In this document: piece by piece, positions 54,069-63,120 of the stretch
Numbering within the stretch: position 1 is the stretch's first letter
How the letters are laid out: each line of letters begins with the position of its first letter
NCBI RefSeq assembly: GCF_029964055.1
Contig: NZ_CP124836.1
Location: 1,550,001 to 1,614,000 of the forward strand
Direction: 5' to 3'
Length of the DNA: 64,000 nucleotides
From: Arthrobacter sp. EM1
GTDB taxonomy: Bacteria > Actinomycetota > Actinomycetes > Actinomycetales > Micrococcaceae
Made by a program: the position numbers and the translations under genes
The notes under the pieces: model-generated
What the model was told of the DNA's origin: nothing
Database searches by the model: none
The model's input: only the letters and a program-made list of their open reading frames with translations

Positions 54069-54743
54069 TCAGGTTTGGAGCGTGGCGTAGACGACGTAGT
54101 TGTCGTCGAACAGTCCCGTGGCTGGATCGTATCCATCGCAGGTGATCAGCCGCAGTTCGGCCGCAGTCGTATTGCCGTAGACCTCCAGGGTGGGGAACGC
54201 GTCCTTGCCATAAGCTGCGGCCCGGTCAACCGTGAACGTTGCGGTGGAGCCGTCGGTCCGTTGGATGGTGACAGGTGTTCCAGCGGTAAGGCTGCGGAGG
54301 TTGGCGAAAACTCCGGGTCCGCCGCCGACCGCGTTGACGTGGCCCAGCAGGACGGCCGGTCCGCGTTCACCGGGGGTGGGTGATCCGTTGTACCAGCCAG
54401 CCGGTGCTCCGGGGCCGTCCGGCGGCACCTGAAGAGACTTGTTATCCCGCAGGCCCAGGCCGAGGAGTTCAGTCTGGACGCCGATCGCCGGGATGGAGAG
54501 CGAGGCAGGAGTAGATTTCGGCAGCACAGTGGGAAGGGCCTGGGCGGACACCGTGGCCGGTGCCGGGCTGGTGGCCGTCGCCGAAGCCGTGGATGTGTTC
54601 GGTGTTGGCGACGCTGACCGTGCCGCACCGGAGGCGCCGGCGGATATTTCTGCGTTGCCTGCCGAGCAGCCGGCAAGGAGCAGAAGTCCAACCGCCGCGG
54701 AGGCCAGCAGGCTTCCGCGGCGGCCGAAATTCGTTGTCGTCAT
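54069..54743 (-). CDS. Class F sortase
   Basis: 224 residues. Lipoprotein-type signal (LLLLAGCSAG), Ser/Thr/Ala-rich stalk (about 30-80) and a class F sortase domain: LSIPAIGVQTELLGLGLRDN, PDGPGAPAGWYNGSPTPGER, catalytic His135 in VLLGHVNAVGG and Cys202 in LRLITCDGYDPATG. The assisting arginine could not be placed with certainty by eye; the usual region reads LFDDNYVVYA. It sits 23 bp downstream of a CHRD protein gene ending in a membrane anchor, a recurrent actinobacterial pairing, and probably attaches or processes it. Confidence 0.9.
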   Translation of the reverse strand: MTTTNFGRRGSLLASAAVGLLLLAGCSAGNAEISAGASGAARSASPTPNTSTASATATSPAPATVSAQALPTVLPKSTPASLSIPAIGVQTELLGLGLRDNKSLQVPPDGPGAPAGWYNGSPTPGERGPAVLLGHVNAVGGGPGVFANLRSLTAGTPVTIQRTDGSTATFTVDRAAAYGKDAFPTLEVYGNTTAAELRLITCDGYDPATGLFDDNYVVYATLQT

Positions 54744-54766
54744 AATGACAGTCCGGGCAGCTGTGC

Positions 54767-55540
54767 TTAAGCCGCTGAACCGGAATGGCGGCGGCGAACC
54801 AGATAAACCCCGCCGGCGGCGGCTGCAAGCACAAGGCCACCACCCAGCGCGAGCGTTCCCGCGTCCGTTCCGCTGGTACCCTGTGCGACGCCGGTGTCAG
54901 CGCCACCGACCGGCATGGACATTTGACCGACAGCCAGGGTTCCACACAGGGCCGGCGATGTTGCTGCCAGCGGCAGGGTAGGCGCCAGATCGCTCTTCGC
55001 CGCCTGGCCGGCAGCGCTCAGCGTGGCCGGGTCGAGACCATGGACAACCACAACCGCGGTTCCGGCTTCCAGGGCAGCCTTAGTTTCCGCGTTCAATTCG
55101 AACGTGCGGTCAACGGTGTAGCTGGCGCCCTGACCGGCGACCTTGAGGTCCAGCCCGGCGGCCGGGCTGGTATCGCCGGTGGTGGAGAGCGTGGTGACAA
55201 TGCCGCCATAGGACGGAGCTCCCTCTGTTGTGCTGACCACACCGTCGCCGTCCATATCCGCACCCGGTGCCGGGCACGCGCCCTTGGCACCGCCGTGGAT
55301 GTGCTGAACATGCGGGTAAGGCGCGTCCATAAAGGTCTGGGCCAGTCCTGCAACCTTCAGCACAACGTGCGCCTGGTTACCCGTGACGTCGACGGTGACC
55401 GTGCCGGACGCGGAGCTGCCGTTGATCTGTCCCAGTGTGGACTGGTATGACCCGTCGGCCGCCATGGCCGGGGCACCGGAAAGGGCGAGCGCTCCCAGAG
55501 CAAGGGTGGGTATTGCCATGAATCGCAGTGTCTTCTTCAT
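54767..55540 (-). CDS. CHRD-domain surface protein, probable sortase substrate
   Basis: 257 residues. Cleaved signal peptide (MKKTLRFMAIPTLALGALAL through AMA), CHRD domain (about 28-195: GTVTVDVTGNQAHVVLKVAG, HVQHIHGGAKGACPAPGADM, VVVVHGLDP), a short linker, and a C-terminal membrane helix ending RRRHSGSAA. There is no LPxTG; before the helix stands PVGGADTG, possibly a non-canonical sorting signal. GAGGAG precedes the ATG at 55540. It has several histidines and an EF-like DMDGDGVV loop suggesting metal or calcium binding. Confidence 0.9.
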   Translation of the reverse strand: MKKTLRFMAIPTLALGALALSGAPAMAADGSYQSTLGQINGSSASGTVTVDVTGNQAHVVLKVAGLAQTFMDAPYPHVQHIHGGAKGACPAPGADMDGDGVVSTTEGAPSYGGIVTTLSTTGDTSPAAGLDLKVAGQGASYTVDRTFELNAETKAALEAGTAVVVVHGLDPATLSAAGQAAKSDLAPTLPLAATSPALCGTLAVGQMSMPVGGADTGVAQGTSGTDAGTLALGGGLVLAAAAGGVYLVRRRHSGSAA

Positions 55541-55640
55541 CGAAGCATTCTCCTCATGCAAGTGTTCGTGATGTCCCACGTTAGGGACAGCAGTAGTTCG
55601 GAGCGGATTGGGATCCAGATGTGTTTGGATGTGAGATAAA

Positions 55641-56126
55641 TTACGCCGGCGGGCCCTGGGGGCTCGCGCCCGCTGCTGTGGGGCCGGGCCCGCGCGTTTG
55701 CGCGCCCTTGCGCAGCAGGAGATATCCACCAACGGACAGCAGCCCGGCCAGCCCCTCGACGACGGTGGCGAGGACCTTTTCCGGGTACCAGACAGGCTCA
55801 TACATAGCCGGGATCGGCCCGATCTCCGGCAGCTGAACGTAGCGGTAAATGATTGCCGCGGCGAACGCCGAGAGTGACATCACTGCCGCCCCAATAAAGG
55901 CCCGCGAGCCCCCATTGAGCAGGACAAACACCGCCGCCAGCAACGACCCCGCAGCGTGGATTCGGAACAGGGTTCCCTGCCCGACGCCGCCCGGTGCGGC
56001 CTCTTGGTAACCGGCGGCAAGCTGGAAGTGGATCACCGCACTGATCGCCAACCCGGCAGCAATCAGGGTGCGCAGGCCCAGCCGCACAACAGCCGACCGG
56101 CCTACGCGCTGCCTGGCCGGCGTCAT
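55641..56126 (-). CDS. Uncharacterised four-helix membrane protein
   Basis: 161 residues with four hydrophobic segments (about 14-32, 52-68, 73-92, 113-138). The first contains a His in SAVIHFQLAAGY and the loop GTLFRIHAAGSL another, compatible with haem or copper contact. It overlaps by four bases the upstream cupredoxin gene (ATGA at 56123), so the two are one operon; a copper- or redox-related partnership is a guess. Confidence 0.8.
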   Translation of the reverse strand: MTPARQRVGRSAVVRLGLRTLIAAGLAISAVIHFQLAAGYQEAAPGGVGQGTLFRIHAAGSLLAAVFVLLNGGSRAFIGAAVMSLSAFAAAIIYRYVQLPEIGPIPAMYEPVWYPEKVLATVVEGLAGLLSVGGYLLLRKGAQTRGPGPTAAGASPQGPPA

Positions 56127-56563
56127 TTCACGACCAGTGTTCCGGCCATCCGGGGATGGTACGTGCAGATGACGGCGTAATCGCCAGCGTCCTTGGGGGC
56201 CGTGAAGGTTATAGTTTGCCCGGCCGCCACCTGCGCATTAAACGCCCCACCGTCCTTGGCGGTGACCGTGTGCGGGGCGGTGTCCTCGTTGATCACAGTG
56301 ATTGTCGCTCCAGGCGCGACGGACGCCGGCATCTCATAGGCGAAGTCCCGGATTTTGATCACGGTTTCCCCGTCCGGTGCGGCCGGTCCGGAGGAAGCCC
56401 CGGATGATCCCGGAGTTGTTGCACCCGGCGATGCCTGCGCCGCGGATGAAGTGGAGGCAGGCGGATCCTGGCTCGGTGCCTGCCCGGCAGGGGCGGAGCA
56501 TCCGGTCAGGCCCGCAAGTCCTGCGGCCGCGACAATGATCCACGCTCGGTTGCCAATTTTCAT
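56123..56563 (-). CDS. Cupredoxin-domain lipoprotein
   Basis: 146 residues. Lipobox LTGCSAP, a Ser/Pro/Gly-rich stalk (about 25-65) and a plastocyanin/azurin-like domain (about 66-146). Type 1 copper ligands are all visible: His in EDTAPHTVTAKD and the C-terminal Cys-His-Met loop VICTYHPRMAGTL. It is likely an extracytoplasmic electron carrier. ATG at 56563 is preceded by AGGGA; the frame's earlier ATG is not supported. Confidence 0.92.
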   Translation of the reverse strand: MKIGNRAWIIVAAAGLAGLTGCSAPAGQAPSQDPPASTSSAAQASPGATTPGSSGASSGPAAPDGETVIKIRDFAYEMPASVAPGATITVINEDTAPHTVTAKDGGAFNAQVAAGQTITFTAPKDAGDYAVICTYHPRMAGTLVVK

Positions 56564-56991
56564 GAGGTCCCTTTCAACGGTGTGATCGTCCAAGAACGCA
56601 GGGCGGCGTTGTCAGCCCAGCCCCACATATGATATTCGTCACGCCGCACCACAGGGACTGCCCGGTAAGCAGCCCGGTTTACCCGATGCTGACAATCCGC
56701 CGCCAGCGGGCAGGCTTCCCCCAGCGAACCCTCGTTGCGTTCGCGCCCGGCGCCGCCGGCATTCGAGCCTACGCGGTGCATAACAACGCTTTCCGACGCC
56801 GGAATCATAGACTGCCGTCGCAAGTGTCGTCGGGCATCCTGCCGGGGACAACGTAAAACTCCGCGGCGTCAATTTTCCATCGGCCGTTACCCCGGCCGGA
56901 CTTCGGCGCAAACCAGCTCCGGCACCAATCAGACCAGCCTGCCCAACGCGGGCCACAAGTGCAAAGGCCCGGCCGGGTTTATGGCTGCGGG
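56564..56991. other. Intergenic between cupredoxin and kdpE
   Basis: About 430 bases with no credible gene; short frames on both strands lack protein character. It holds the cupredoxin promoter and the 3' end of the kdp transcript; no strong terminator hairpin was seen. Confidence 0.5.
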
Positions 56992-57666
56992 TCAGGGCAT
57001 GAACCTGTATCCGATGCCCGCCTCGGTCAGGAAGTGGCGGGGGTTGCCGGCTTCTTGTTCGAGCTTGCGGCGGAGCTGGGCCATATACACACGCAGGTAG
57101 TTGGCTTCCTTGGCATACGCAGGACCCCAGATTTCGGTGAGCAACTGCTGTTGCGTGATGAGCTTCTCGGGGTTCCGGACCAACAGTTCCAGGATGCCCC
57201 ATTCGGTGGGGGTCAGCCGAACATCCTCCCCGTTGCGGGTGATGCGTTTTTTAGCCAGGTCCACAGTGAAAGCGGGAGTGGATACGATGGGCGTTTCGTC
57301 GGCCTGGATGCTGCGGCGTTGGACGGCCCGCAGCCGCGCCAGCAGCTCGTCCAGTCCAAAGGGTTTGGTGACGTAATCGTCGGCTCCGGCATCCAGGGCC
57401 CGGACCTTGTCCTCGGAGCCGTGCCGTGCGGACAGGACCAGGATCGGGACGCGGCTCCATTGCCGGAGACGGTTGATGACGGTCGTTCCGTCCATGTCCG
57501 GCAGGCCCAGGTCCAGCACGATGACGGCGAAGCTGTGTTGGGCGGCGGCCCTAAGTGCGGAATCGCCGTCGGGGGCCGTCACAACGTTGTATCCGTGCGC
57601 ATGCAGGGTGATCTTGAGGGCTTTGAGAATGTGGGGATCGTCGTCGACCACAAGCACGTCGTTCAC
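56992..57666 (-). CDS. kdpE: KdpE response regulator
   Basis: 224 residues. Receiver domain (1-118) with VLVVDDDPHILKALK, phospho-Asp in VIVLDLGLPDMDG and Lys in DYVTKPFGLDEL, followed by an OmpR-type winged helix (about 130-222: LTPTEWGILELLVRNPEKLI, LRVYMAQLRRKLEQEAGNPR). Activates the kdp operon when K+ is scarce. The start overlaps the kdpD stop by four bases. Last gene of kdpABCDE. Confidence 0.95.
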   Translation of the reverse strand: MNDVLVVDDDPHILKALKITLHAHGYNVVTAPDGDSALRAAAQHSFAVIVLDLGLPDMDGTTVINRLRQWSRVPILVLSARHGSEDKVRALDAGADDYVTKPFGLDELLARLRAVQRRSIQADETPIVSTPAFTVDLAKKRITRNGEDVRLTPTEWGILELLVRNPEKLITQQQLLTEIWGPAYAKEANYLRVYMAQLRRKLEQEAGNPRHFLTEAGIGYRFMP

Positions 57667-60323
57667 TGCGTGGCCTCCGTCGCGGACGCGGGTTGGGTGT
57701 TCAGCGGCCGCGGGAGGGCTGGCTGCGCCTGACGCCGTGTTTGGCCACCAGTTTGGGCCCCAGTCTGGTGGAATGCCGCCCCGGGAGAGAGGGGCAGCCG
57801 GATCACCATCGTCAGTCCGCCAGCTGGTGTCCCTTCCGCGGTCAGGGTTCCGCCCATCGCCTCGGTGAAGCCTTTGGCAACAGCCAGTCCCAGACCCACG
57901 CCAGTTGCCTGCGGGACGTCATCGAGGCGTTGGAACGGCTGGAACATCCGTACGACGCTTTCCGCCGGCACGCCCTGGCCGTGGTCGATGATGCGCAGTT
58001 CCCCCGCAGGCTGGCCACCCAGCGTTGCGTGGCTGAGCCCGCCTGCTGCTCCTACAATCACAACGTCGGAGTCCGGTGCGTACTTGACGGCGTTCTCCAC
58101 GATATTTGCGATGACGCGTTCCAGCATTCCGGCGTCAGCCTCGACTTCGGGCATATTGCCGGGCAGCTCGATCCGCACCCGGCCGGCCGGGATTCCCTGC
58201 AGAGCGGCAGGCATCACGTCGTACCAGCGCGCTGGCCTGATGAGCGGATTGACGGAATCGGAGGTGATCCGGGACATGTCCAGCAGGTTGCCCACCAGCG
58301 CATCCAGCCGGTCAGAGCATTCGTCTATGGTCGCGAGCAGCTCTTGTTCCTCCTCGTCGGTGTAGTGGACGTCCGGCTGCCTGAGGCCGCCGACGGCCAG
58401 TTTGATGCCCGCCAGCGGTGTCCGAAGGTCGTGGGAGACCGCACGGAGAATGGCGGTCCGCATCGTGTTGCCCTCGGCAAGCCGCACGACGTCCCGGCGG
58501 CTGGCCGCCAGCTGCTGGCGCTCCAGCTGCGCGGCCAGGTGCACGCCGAACGCACCGAGCAACCGTCTGTCACTGGCGGGCAGTGTCCGTCCGGAGAGGA
58601 CGAGGCGGGTTGTGGAGTCGATCTCTTCGATGTTTTCCGCACCGTCAAGGCCGGCGGAAGGGACTGTGCCGGCCTGTGCCACGAGCCGCCAGCCGGCCTT
58701 CCCTGCCCCTCCAGTGCCGGGGTTTCCGGCGGAACTGTAGAGGACCGCGCCACTGACCTGGAACACGTCCAGGGCCTGATCGAGGAGTCCCTTTAGGGTG
58801 TCCTCGGCACGGCCGGCGCTGCGGGTGAGGTCCCCCAGCGTGGCTGCCTCCGCCCGTGCGCGCGAGGCTTCCTTGGACCGGCGGGCGGAGAGGTCGACGA
58901 CGACGGCAACGGCCGCGGAGACGCCCACAAAGACCAACAGGGCGAGAAGATTCTGCGGGTCGCTGATGGTCAGGTTGCCCAGTGGGGGTGTGGAGAAATA
59001 GTTGACCAGGAGGCTGCTCCAGAGGGCGGCCAGGACGGCGGGCCAGAGTCCGCCGACCAGCGCGACGGCGACGGACCCGGCGAGCTGGATGAGTGCTGCG
59101 GTGGCAACATTCCGGTCCGGGTTCAGCGAGAGCAGCATCTGCAGCAGTACAGGAAGTACGACGGACAGGACAAAACCCGCGGCGACACGGATCCGCCCGA
59201 GGTCCCGTTGCCGCCGCGGACCGGCGCCGCGGCCGCCGAGGGGGTGGGAGACCATGTGGACGTCGATGTCACCGGAGTCGCGCACGACCCTGGTCCCGGT
59301 GCCGCCGCCGAGCAGGCTTCCCAGGAGGCCCGCGAGCCGCTTGTGGCGTGAGATGCCGACGACAATCTGGGTGGCGTTGACGCTGCGGGCGAAGTCCAGC
59401 AGCGCGTCAGCCGGATCCTCGCCGGTCACGACGTGGTAGCTGCCGCCCAGGTCCAGGATCAAACGACGCTGGGCTTCGAGAGCTTGGGGTGATTCGCCCG
59501 CCACGCCGTCAGCCGCCCGGACGTGCACGGCCAGCAGGTCCCCGCCATTGACGCGGTTCAGGATCCGGGCCCCGCGGCGGATCAGGATCTCCCCTTCGGG
59601 GCCGCCGGTCAGGCCCACAACAATCCGCTCCCGGGCGGGCCAGGTAGCCTCGATGCCCTGTTCAGCGCGGTACCTGGCCAGGCCTTCATCCACCCGGTCA
59701 GCCAGCCAGAGAAGTGCCAGTTCCCGCAGGGCGGTGAGGTTGCCCAGCCGGAAGTAGTTCGTCAGGGCCGCGTCAATCTTGTCGCCGCTGTAGATTTTGC
59801 CATCGCCCAGCCGCTGGCGCAGCAGCTCAGGGGAAATGTCAACCAAGTGGATCTGGTCTGCCCGGCGGACGATGTCGTCCGGCACGGTCTCGGCCTGGCG
59901 GACGTTGGTGATGGCGCTGACGACGTCGCCCAGGGATGCCAGATGCTGGATGTTGACCGTGGACAAAACGTTGATGCCGGCATCGAGGAGTTCGTCGATG
60001 TCCTCCCACCTTTTGGCATGGCGGCTGCCGGGAATGTTGGAGTGGGCATATTCGTCCACTACCGAGGTGCCGGGAGCCCGTGCAAGAACGGCGTCCAGGT
60101 CCATTTCCACAAACTCCGTCCCGCGGTATGCCAGGTGCTTGGACGGCACAACTTCCAGCCCCTCTAGCAGGGCACTGGTGTCGCTGCGCCCATGGTCCAG
60201 GGCCCAGGCGACCACAACGTCCTCGCCGCGCCGGCTTAAGCGGTGCGCTTCCTCAAGCATCGCGTAGGTTTTACCGACCCCGGGCGCGGCTCCCAGGAAG
60301 ATCCGCAGCGTGCCACGGGCCAT
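57663..60323 (-). CDS. kdpD: KdpD sensor histidine kinase
   Basis: 886 residues with full KdpD architecture: KdpD domain (1-210) with Walker A GAAPGVGKTYAMLEEAHRLS, a universal-stress-type domain (about 230-360), four transmembrane helices (about 385-480), a GAF-like region, HisKA with the H-box ILRAVSHDLRTPLAGIKLAV and HATPase with NIVENAVKYAPDSD and GVGLGLAVAKGF. It senses K+ or turgor and drives KdpE. Spaced 36 bp from kdpC. Confidence 0.96.
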   Translation of the reverse strand: MARGTLRIFLGAAPGVGKTYAMLEEAHRLSRRGEDVVVAWALDHGRSDTSALLEGLEVVPSKHLAYRGTEFVEMDLDAVLARAPGTSVVDEYAHSNIPGSRHAKRWEDIDELLDAGINVLSTVNIQHLASLGDVVSAITNVRQAETVPDDIVRRADQIHLVDISPELLRQRLGDGKIYSGDKIDAALTNYFRLGNLTALRELALLWLADRVDEGLARYRAEQGIEATWPARERIVVGLTGGPEGEILIRRGARILNRVNGGDLLAVHVRAADGVAGESPQALEAQRRLILDLGGSYHVVTGEDPADALLDFARSVNATQIVVGISRHKRLAGLLGSLLGGGTGTRVVRDSGDIDVHMVSHPLGGRGAGPRRQRDLGRIRVAAGFVLSVVLPVLLQMLLSLNPDRNVATAALIQLAGSVAVALVGGLWPAVLAALWSSLLVNYFSTPPLGNLTISDPQNLLALLVFVGVSAAVAVVVDLSARRSKEASRARAEAATLGDLTRSAGRAEDTLKGLLDQALDVFQVSGAVLYSSAGNPGTGGAGKAGWRLVAQAGTVPSAGLDGAENIEEIDSTTRLVLSGRTLPASDRRLLGAFGVHLAAQLERQQLAASRRDVVRLAEGNTMRTAILRAVSHDLRTPLAGIKLAVGGLRQPDVHYTDEEEQELLATIDECSDRLDALVGNLLDMSRITSDSVNPLIRPARWYDVMPAALQGIPAGRVRIELPGNMPEVEADAGMLERVIANIVENAVKYAPDSDVVIVGAAGGLSHATLGGQPAGELRIIDHGQGVPAESVVRMFQPFQRLDDVPQATGVGLGLAVAKGFTEAMGGTLTAEGTPAGGLTMVIRLPLSPGAAFHQTGAQTGGQTRRQAQPALPRPLNTQPASATEATQ

Positions 60324-60359
60324 GGACTTATCCTTTCGCTCGGACTCTCAGGTGGACTC

Positions 60360-60971
60360 TCACTTGGACTGTACCGTGGCAGCGAGATCAATGTTGAGGG
60401 CAGTCACGTTCACGGAAGGCTGGCCCAGGAAGGCCTCCAAGCCGCCGCTGGTGTGCTTGTTGACCAGGGACATCACCGCATCGGCGCTCAGGTGCTGCGC
60501 CCTGGCAACGCGGGGAACCTGCAGCCGGGCGTAGGCGGGGGAGATATCCGGGTCCAGACCCGAGCCGCTGGCAGTTACCGCGTCTGCCGGCACCCGTTCC
60601 GCGTCGACGCCTTCGGCGCCAGCAACAGCTGACCGGTTGGCGGTGACGGCGTCCAAGAGCTTGGGATCATTGGGACCGAGGTTGCTGGCCGATGACGACG
60701 CCGGGTCCCATTTCACCGCGGAAGACCGGGCATGGAACCACCGCGGATCCTGGACGCCGGCGTCGTCGGCGGGGGCCTGGACGATCAAGGCAGACGCTGC
60801 CGGGGCTCCCGCCCTGTCTTTGATGATGGACCCGTTGGCCTGGTACGGGGCGATCAGCTGCCCGACGCCAAAGACGGCCAGCGGGTAGGCGGCGCCAAGG
60901 ACGAGGGCGGCGAGGAGCAGGAACCGCAGCGCAGTTCCGGCCTGGCGCAGATAGCCGGTAAGAGTGTTCAT
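60360..60971 (-). CDS. kdpC: Potassium-transporting ATPase subunit C
   Basis: 203 residues. One N-terminal transmembrane helix (about 15-37: FLLLAALVLGAAYPLAVFGV) and the periplasm-facing domain with QDPRWFHARSSAVKWDPASS, SNLGPNDPKLLDAV, and the conserved end ASGSGLDPDISPAYARLQVP followed by ARAQHLSADAVMSLVNKHT. It stabilises the KdpFABC complex. Ten bases separate it from kdpB. Confidence 0.96.
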   Translation of the reverse strand: MNTLTGYLRQAGTALRFLLLAALVLGAAYPLAVFGVGQLIAPYQANGSIIKDRAGAPAASALIVQAPADDAGVQDPRWFHARSSAVKWDPASSSASNLGPNDPKLLDAVTANRSAVAGAEGVDAERVPADAVTASGSGLDPDISPAYARLQVPRVARAQHLSADAVMSLVNKHTSGGLEAFLGQPSVNVTALNIDLAATVQSK

Positions 60972-60981
60972 AATGGTCTTC

Positions 60982-63120
60982 CTAGCCGATGCCGGGGATG
61001 AGGGAAATGATCAGGTCGATGATCTTGATGCCGACGAAGGGGGCGATGAGTCCACCGAGCCCGTAGATCAGCAGGTTCCGGGCCAGCGCCTGATTGGCCG
61101 AGACGGCGCGGTATTTCACACCCCGGAGCGCGAGCGGCACCAAGGCGACGATGACCAGGGCGTTGAAGATCACCGCGGAGAGGATGGCCGAGGAGGGGGT
61201 TGCCAGGCCCATGATGTTCAGCAGCCCGAGCCCCGGGAAGGCCGCGGTGAAGAGGGCGGGCACAATCGCGAAGTACTTGGCGACGTCGTTGGCGACCGAG
61301 AACGTGGTCAGCGCCCCGCGGGTGATCAGCAGTTGCTTGCCGATGCCGACGATATTGATGAGTTTGGTGGGATCGGAGTCGAGGTCCACCATGTTGGCAG
61401 CGTCCTTGGCGGCGGGGGTGCCGGAGTTCATGGCGACGCCGACGTCCGCCGCGGCCAGGGCAGGGGCGTCGTTGGTGCCGTCCCCGGTCATGGCCACGAG
61501 CCGGCCGGTTGCCTGCTCCTTTTTGATGACCGCGAGTTTGTCCTCGGGGGTTGCTTCGGCCAGGAAATCATCGACGCCGGCCTCGGCGGCGATCGCCCGG
61601 GCGGTAACGGGGTTGTCCCCGGTGATCATCACGGTGCGGATGCCCATTTTCCGCAGTTCGTCGAATCGGGCGTGCATTCCGGGTTTGACGACGTCGGCGA
61701 GGTGAACGGTCCCCAAAATTTCCGCGCTGCCGTCCTGGCTCACCTGGGCGACCAGCAGGGGAGTGCCGCCCCCGGCGGAGATGTCGTTGACGCGGTCCGT
61801 GACCTCCGCCGGGGTGTGGCCGCCGTAACCGGCAACGAACGCGGACACTGCAGAGGTGGCGCCCTTTCGGATCTGCCGGCCGTCAAGGTCCAGCCCGCTC
61901 ATACGCGTGCTGGCGCTGAAAGGGACCACCGTGAAATCACCGGAACTGCGCTGCAGCGTTGCCAGATCCTGCCCGGCAGCACCGTCCCCGGCGGCGAGAT
62001 CCACGATGGACCGTCCTTCCGGGGTTTCGTCGGCCAGGCTGCAGACCCGGGCCGCTTCCACAAGCCGGGCCGGCTCAACACCATGGGCGGGGAAGAAATT
62101 CACGGCCCGGCGGTTGCCGTAGGTGATGGTTCCGGTCTTGTCGAGCAGGAGGGTGGTGATATCTCCGGCGGTCTCCACGGCGCGGCCGGAGGTCGCCAGC
62201 ACGTTGTGCTGGACCAGCCGGTCCATCCCGGCGATGCCGATCGCCGGGACCAGGGCCCCGATAGTGGTCGGGATCAGGCAGACCAGCAGCGCAACCAGCA
62301 CAATCGGCGACGGCGTTGCGCCGGCGAGGGCGGCGAACGGCGCCAGTGACATGGTCACGGCCAGGAAGACGATGGTCAGTGATACCAGCAGCACGTGGAG
62401 AGCAATCTCGTTGGGCGTTTTCTGCCGCACGGCGCCCTCGACGAGCTTGATCATCCGGTCGACAAACGTCGCGCCGGGCTCGGCGGTGATGCGGATGACG
62501 ATCCGGTCCGAGAGGACCTTTGTACCGCCGGTGACGGAACACCGGTCGCCGCCGGATTCGCGGATCACCGGCGCCGATTCGCCGGTGATCGTCGATTCGT
62601 CGACGCTGGCCAGGCCCTCGATGATTTCGCCGTCCGAGGGGATGACGTCTCCCGCTTCGCAAATGACGACGTCGTTGAGCCGAAGCTCGGTGCCGGGGAC
62701 CTCTTTGATGGCTCCGTCGGGCTGCCGGAGCCGGGCCAAGATTCCCTGGCGGCTGGCGCGGAGGCTGTCGGCCTGGGCCTTGCCGCGGCCCTCCGCGATG
62801 GATTCGGACAGTGTGCCGAACAGTGCGGTGAGCCATAGCCAGGCGGTGACCGCAATGCCGAAGGCCGACGGCCGGTAGAAGGAGAGCGCAGTGCACAAGG
62901 CGGCGCCCACCAGCACTGTGAACATGACCGGGGAATGGATCATCTGCCCGGGCGCGAGCTTCCGGACTGCGAGAGGCAGGGCGGCCATAACGCTTGCGAA
63001 CGTCAGTTTTGCCGGGGTTTTTGTGTGGTGTTTGTGTTCGCCGGGGGTGCCGAGGGGGTTGCCGTCGGCGTAGGTTCGGGTGGCGGTGTCCGCGGCGGGT
63101 GCCGAGCTGGACCGGGTCAT
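60982..63120 (-). CDS. kdpB: Potassium-transporting P-type ATPase subunit B
   Basis: 712 residues, normal length. P-type ATPase: phosphorylation site [24 protein letters not shown] loop ([12 protein letters not shown]), [41 protein letters not shown], and NFGP-like end. About seven transmembrane helices. It powers K+ uptake through KdpA. ATG overlaps the kdpA stop (ATGA at 63117-63120). An N-terminal stretch of about 25 residues is variable. Confidence 0.97.
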   Translation of the reverse strand: MTRSSSAPAADTATRTYADGNPLGTPGEHKHHTKTPAKLTFASVMAALPLAVRKLAPGQMIHSPVMFTVLVGAALCTALSFYRPSAFGIAVTAWLWLTALFGTLSESIAEGRGKAQADSLRASRQGILARLRQPDGAIKEVPGTELRLNDVVICEAGDVIPSDGEIIEGLASVDESTITGESAPVIRESGGDRCSVTGGTKVLSDRIVIRITAEPGATFVDRMIKLVEGAVRQKTPNEIALHVLLVSLTIVFLAVTMSLAPFAALAGATPSPIVLVALLVCLIPTTIGALVPAIGIAGMDRLVQHNVLATSGRAVETAGDITTLLLDKTGTITYGNRRAVNFFPAHGVEPARLVEAARVCSLADETPEGRSIVDLAAGDGAAGQDLATLQRSSGDFTVVPFSASTRMSGLDLDGRQIRKGATSAVSAFVAGYGGHTPAEVTDRVNDISAGGGTPLLVAQVSQDGSAEILGTVHLADVVKPGMHARFDELRKMGIRTVMITGDNPVTARAIAAEAGVDDFLAEATPEDKLAVIKKEQATGRLVAMTGDGTNDAPALAAADVGVAMNSGTPAAKDAANMVDLDSDPTKLINIVGIGKQLLITRGALTTFSVANDVAKYFAIVPALFTAAFPGLGLLNIMGLATPSSAILSAVIFNALVIVALVPLALRGVKYRAVSANQALARNLLIYGLGGLIAPFVGIKIIDLIISLIPGIG

